Source of the DNA: Laspinema olomoucense D3b
GTDB lineage: Bacteria > Cyanobacteriota > Cyanobacteriia > Cyanobacteriales > Laspinemataceae
DNA: 60,559 nucleotides
Assembly: GCF_025370785.1 (NCBI RefSeq)
Contig: NZ_JAMXFA010000041.1
Location: forward strand, 1 to 60,559
Direction of reading: 5' to 3'
Position numbers and translations under genes: made by a program. Position 1 is the stretch's first letter. The number at the start of each line of letters is the position of its first letter. Positions 56,101-60,559 of the stretch are shown here, piece after piece. Under the pieces are notes generated by a model that was not told the origin of the DNA, ran no database searches, and saw nothing but the letters and a program-made list of their open reading frames with translations.

Positions 56101-56191
56101 TCCCTTGAATGAAGGGAGTGGAGACTGGGTAGGCGATCGCGGACGGATTCTGGGGGCCAAATGGGAACAGATGGAGATACCCCTTGTGTAA
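53111..56191 (+). CDS. Four-domain LamG (concanavalin-like) protein in the gas vesicle cluster
   Basis: A 1026-residue protein with no signal peptide and no membrane segment, so probably cytoplasmic. Domain 1 (about 30-200) begins FNGTSDWIEIPYLGDFNPQQFTVELWV. Residues 215-350 are an acidic, Pro/Glu-rich linker with repeats such as EPEILLQET and EPDVLTQET. LamG domains 2-4 lie at about 365-560, 585-770 and 800-1020; each begins with FNG or FDGE plus FTLSLWVKPA and ends with REVRLWRVARTEAEIH-type and GDEPGLIAYYPLNEG strands. LamG folds bind sugars or proteins. Co-directional with gvpN (about 220 bases away) and with the ATPase genes downstream. No ribosome site is clear. Role unknown; binding the vesicle surface or a polysaccharide is a guess. 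Confidence 0.85.
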   Translation: MIFNDSVAVPPTAKEVDLGYSYPDIPLFNGTSDWIEIPYLGDFNPQQFTVELWVDYQGGIGYRAILTSVCSSAQEGRRGYLFCVNPAGNWQFWVGSGQPDAPWVMLTGPRASKGVWTHLAGIYDEQLQTVFFYIDGNLVAQRTAIPFHPNERNSLRVGAGATEQSGASPCFFQGRIAQIRIWNRPLDSVNIATLSSQDLREEGQITLTTPIVSSAVEPFPTPFQTNTEVDVLLEATSPISPEEIGDEEVENGSIKGGDIQTKPAYTSLINPILDSGDDTEPEILLQETFSVIPEKEIGNEEINEPEPDVLTQETPAEPKPDILGKKTSLVSGEEEVKIPHEVGEMSPTGIEWEPEVIPAAKSFQSALMFNGINSSVEVKTPFKNNRTFTLSLWVKPAFLEQGWCGLFSNDSGEHLPPLQLGIAPKGGLYYDSFDEAGTCRYHDTLDGFFESADRWVQIAWVKTGTEYRFYRNGELYAIQPAPDAFYLYQSQALIGMGENGFAGAIRDVRVWKVARTAAEIRHDLHRPLTGEEPGLCHYWGFNDGNGAIASDGVKCANWGKIIGATWGQGNPPGKGDSSPDGRFRSVLCFAGETNYIEVEDPFENDTTFTISLWLQPAIAGATPYGIMGKRWRPSAFKPELWGVKYQQTLYYHTSDSSSPNRRHAAPLLNFFAGSEEDWIHLTWVKVGTEYRFYRNGKLFATQAAPERFYTDSTSYWFGKLGIGNSVAHFRGKMADIQIWNVALSEEQIQENLQRGVTGDELGLRHYWPLNEGEGMLVQDMANPPNSGRIRGATWQIEEVAIALPDPEFPLSHFVSSVLTFDGEDDAVILPELGEMDRTFTLSLWVKPATVDDEQWHGILSKEAKDGDQLGLSLCPGDRALQYHSQGLGEKTPYTNVLLNFFETGDQWVHITWVKAGGVYQFYRNGECFATQPAPERLQQTPGDYYLGKSQVFPNRDSFFAGQIAEVRLWRVARTEAEIHKDFTHRLQGDEPGLIAYYPLNEGSGDWVGDRGRILGAKWEQMEIPLV

Positions 56192-56265
56192 ATTAAGCGA
56201 TCGCTGAGGCCGGAAAAATGGGATAATCAGATGCAGATTCATAAACCGGAAGGGGAGAAATCTCT

Positions 56266-58167
56266 ATGAATATAACCGATAAAAATTTTGCTGTGATTAC
56301 CCAGTACAATTCCCTTCACCTGGCTCTATTTAGTGGTAAAGGCGGGGTGGGAAAAACTACCCTTGCTTGCGCCTTTGCCCGACATTGGGCTAAACTTTTT
56401 CCCCAAGACTCTATCTTATTAATCTCCACCGATCCTGCTCATTCTTTAGGGGATGTGTTGCAACTTCCCGTAACCACTGCCGCCACAGCGTTACCGGACT
56501 TGGCGAATTTAAGCGTGCGATCGCTCGATGCCAAAGAACTCTTGGGAGAATTTAAAGCAAAATACGGGAAATACTTAGAATTATTAGTAGAACGGGGCAG
56601 TTTTGTTGAGGGAGAAGACTTAACCCCGGTATGGGATTTAGACTGGCCCGGATTAGATGAAATCATGGGATTGCTAGAAATTCAACGATTACTCACCGAG
56701 AAAGTCGTAGATAGAATTGTGGTTGATATGGCTCCTTCTGGTCATACCTTAAATTTATTAGGCATCAAAGATTTCTTAGATGTAGTATTAAATTCCTTGG
56801 AACTATTCCAAGAAAAACATCGCGCCATGTCTAAAACCTTTAGAGGAACCTATAATCCCGATGAAGTCGATGAGTTTTTGGTAGACCTAAAAGCGGATTT
56901 AAACGAAGGAAGAGCATTGCTGCAAGATGATAGCTTTACCGCTTGCTTAGTCGTGGCGATCGCCGAACCGATGAGTTTATTGGAAACCGGTCGATTTATT
57001 ACCAGCTTGGAAGAATTATTAATTCCTTGTAGTGGATTATTCATTAACCAAATTGTCCTGAATACCACGCCCGATTTAGACCGCTATAGTGAACAACAAA
57101 AATTACTCCAAAAATTCATCAATCTACCCGGTAATCACCCGGTTTTTATCCTCCCCCAACAACCTACCGAACCCCTGGGAGCAGAAGCCCTCGATGCCCT
57201 GATTCCCCAACTTCAAGCCCTAGAACAAGTGGACTTAGCTCCCGAGGCGATCGTGCAATGGCCAGAAAAAGTCCCCCCCAGCTTCCCCGATTTTATCGCG
57301 GAAGGTCGCCAATTAATTTTAATTGGGGGGAAAGGAGGAGTAGGAAAAACCACCGTTGCCGCTGCACTGGGATGGGGATTGGCCCATCGCTATCCGGATA
57401 AAAAAATTCGCGTCATTTCCATCGACCCAGCCCATTCTTTAGGCGATGCTTTTGGTCAAAATTTGGGACATGAACCGCTCCCAATCACGAATAATTTAAG
57501 TGGGCAGGAAATTGATGCCGAGGTCATTCTGGAACAATTTCGCGAGAACTATCTTTGGGAATTAGCGCAAATGATGAGTGGAGAAGGGCCGAACCCCGGA
57601 AGCATCAAAATAGCCTATACTCCCGAAGCATGGCGGATGCTCGTCGCCCAAGCTTTGCCGGGAATCGATGAGATGCTTTCCTTAATAGAGGTGTTTGATT
57701 TATTAAACAGAAAAGAACAAGATTTAATTATTTTAGATACCGCCCCAACGGGTCATTTATTGCGGTTTTTAGAAATGCCTGCGGCTTTATCGGATTGGTT
57801 GGCATGGATTTTTAAATTATGGATTCAGTACCAAAATGTGTTAGGGCGAGTAGAATTTATGGGACGATTGCGCACCTTGCGGCAACAAGTTGTTAAAGCC
57901 CAAAAGCAGTTAAAAGATGCCCAACATACAGAATTTATTGGGGTAGTACAAGCACAAGCGGCGATTCTGTCGGAACAGGTGCGATTAACGGAGTCCTTGC
58001 GAAAAATGGAAGTGCCTCAACGGTATGTGGTTCATAATCGGTATCGCCAGGGGGGGGAAATTGAGGGGGAATTATTTCCGGCACAAACGGTGATTAGATT
58101 GCCCGGTTTGCCGCGTTCCGTGTCTGCTTTAGAGCGGATTCAAGGGGCTGCTAATTTGTTGTTTTAA
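56266..58167 (+). CDS. Double-domain ArsA/Get3-family ATPase in the gas vesicle cluster
   Basis: A 633-residue protein of two fused deviant-Walker ATPase halves. P-loops are GKGGVGKTT at residues 24-32 and near 354, each followed by STDPAHSLGD or SIDPAHSLGD. The switch/A-loop DMAPSGHTLNLLG and DTAPTGHLLRFLEMP lie in both halves. This is the ArsA fold of arsenite pumps and of Get3, which targets tail-anchored proteins. I see none of the arsenite-binding Cys triad (C-x...C) and no arsB nearby, so arsenic transport is unlikely. Ribosome site AGGGGAG upstream. Follows the LamG gene by 74 bases. Targeting or chaperoning of hydrophobic vesicle proteins is an attractive inference. Confidence 0.88.
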   Translation: MNITDKNFAVITQYNSLHLALFSGKGGVGKTTLACAFARHWAKLFPQDSILLISTDPAHSLGDVLQLPVTTAATALPDLANLSVRSLDAKELLGEFKAKYGKYLELLVERGSFVEGEDLTPVWDLDWPGLDEIMGLLEIQRLLTEKVVDRIVVDMAPSGHTLNLLGIKDFLDVVLNSLELFQEKHRAMSKTFRGTYNPDEVDEFLVDLKADLNEGRALLQDDSFTACLVVAIAEPMSLLETGRFITSLEELLIPCSGLFINQIVLNTTPDLDRYSEQQKLLQKFINLPGNHPVFILPQQPTEPLGAEALDALIPQLQALEQVDLAPEAIVQWPEKVPPSFPDFIAEGRQLILIGGKGGVGKTTVAAALGWGLAHRYPDKKIRVISIDPAHSLGDAFGQNLGHEPLPITNNLSGQEIDAEVILEQFRENYLWELAQMMSGEGPNPGSIKIAYTPEAWRMLVAQALPGIDEMLSLIEVFDLLNRKEQDLIILDTAPTGHLLRFLEMPAALSDWLAWIFKLWIQYQNVLGRVEFMGRLRTLRQQVVKAQKQLKDAQHTEFIGVVQAQAAILSEQVRLTESLRKMEVPQRYVVHNRYRQGGEIEGELFPAQTVIRLPGLPRSVSALERIQGAANLLF

Positions 58168-58540
58168 TTCCGATGGAGATGGGATTTGTATAGGTGAGGG
58201 GTTAGCAGGCGGCAGAACCGCTGATTTCGCGTATCACGGCTTCAGGCATGATATAAAAGTGCTTATACAAAAGCTTTCATCCTCCTCTGTTTCAAAAAAT
58301 GCTAAGATTTAATCTAAACGACTCTACACCTTGGGATATAGGGATCCAGGCCCTCTAAAATCAGCCTTTAGAGGAAGACTCTTTAAGGGATAAATCGTTA
58401 GATTTAGAGTAATCTCCCTTAAACAATTCCGGGGCTTTCTCCATATCTTAGGGTAGAGCCAAGTGCGGTGAATCACTGCATTTTTGACCCCAGTTAATCG
58501 GGTCGAGAACGGGACTGTTAATTATTAGGGAGAGCTATTG
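58168..58540. other. 373-base intergenic region
   Basis: Between the ArsA-like and AAA genes. CCTCTAAA/TTTAGAGG (58352-58374) forms an 8-bp stem. No clear promoter. The AAA gene has AGGGAGAG upstream of its ATG. The gap is long enough for its own promoter. Confidence 0.45.

Positions 58541-60559
<2,019 letters not shown>

Noticed and set aside
56266-58167. Arsenite-transporting ATPase (arsA) label.
   Set aside because: No ars genes nearby and no metal-binding Cys triad recognised; only the fold is claimed.

Overview
The window looks like chromosomal DNA of a filamentous, gas-vacuolate cyanobacterium. Evidence: very frequent GCGATCGC-type (HIP1) octamers, cyanobacteria-specific families (DUF3318, DUF1816, DUF4332), a cyanobacterial gas vesicle cluster (gvpA/C/N and gvpJ/K/F/G), and many short palindromic interspersed repeats of the kind common in Oscillatoriales. 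An Oscillatoria/Laspinema-like source is a guess from overall style. No rRNA, tRNA, CRISPR array or intact transposase was recognised.

Layout. 0-5.5 kb: a heptamer tandem repeat, then two AAA-like (AAA_35-type) STAND-style proteins, the second carrying a transmembrane helix and 14 WD40 repeats. 5.5-26.7 kb: mostly housekeeping and conserved cyanobacterial genes (DUF4344 lipoprotein, DUF3318, queE, a YoeB-type toxin-antitoxin pair, trpD, a retropepsin-like protease, carA, a STAS protein that seems to start at ATT, Mini-III RNase, rlmB with an 11-residue tandem repeat, DUF1816, an alpha/beta hydrolase, a beta-lactamase-fold serine hydrolase, a di-haem cytochrome, a 42-residue membrane peptide, pepP, DUF4332, TetR). 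26.8-30 kb: an operon of one active and one apparently inactive M16 peptidase subunit. 30-37 kb: a translationally coupled SF1 helicase/PLD pair resembling Mokosh-type defence, with an unusual N-terminus on the helicase. 37-41.7 kb: a coiled-coil protein, valS and a DUF4351/Rpn-type nuclease. 41.9-45.7 kb: a LodA-like/LodB-like pair (candidate quinone-cofactor oxidase and its flavoprotein modifier), then a YjbQ family enzyme. 45.7-47.5 kb: an accessory-looking stretch with a glycosyltransferase and several strong hairpins.

47.5-60.4 kb is the gas vesicle region. gvpJ-K-F-G form one operon on the minus strand. gvpA, a short gvpC and gvpN lie on the plus strand across a 1.2 kb divergent regulatory region. 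A GvpV-like coiled-coil gene converges on gvpG. Downstream of gvpN, co-directional and without interruption, come a 1026-residue four-LamG protein, a double-domain ArsA/Get3-type ATPase and a double-AAA Cdc48-like ATPase whose first 30 residues resemble the N-terminal helix of gas vesicle GvpH-type proteins. I read these three as a candidate, so far undescribed, ATP-driven module for gas vesicle assembly, targeting or turnover. The window ends in a GGGGAGATAG-type minisatellite.

Functions rest on motif recognition and family memory; no searches were run. Start sites were adjusted where an internal ATG or a Shine-Dalgarno sequence argued for it.
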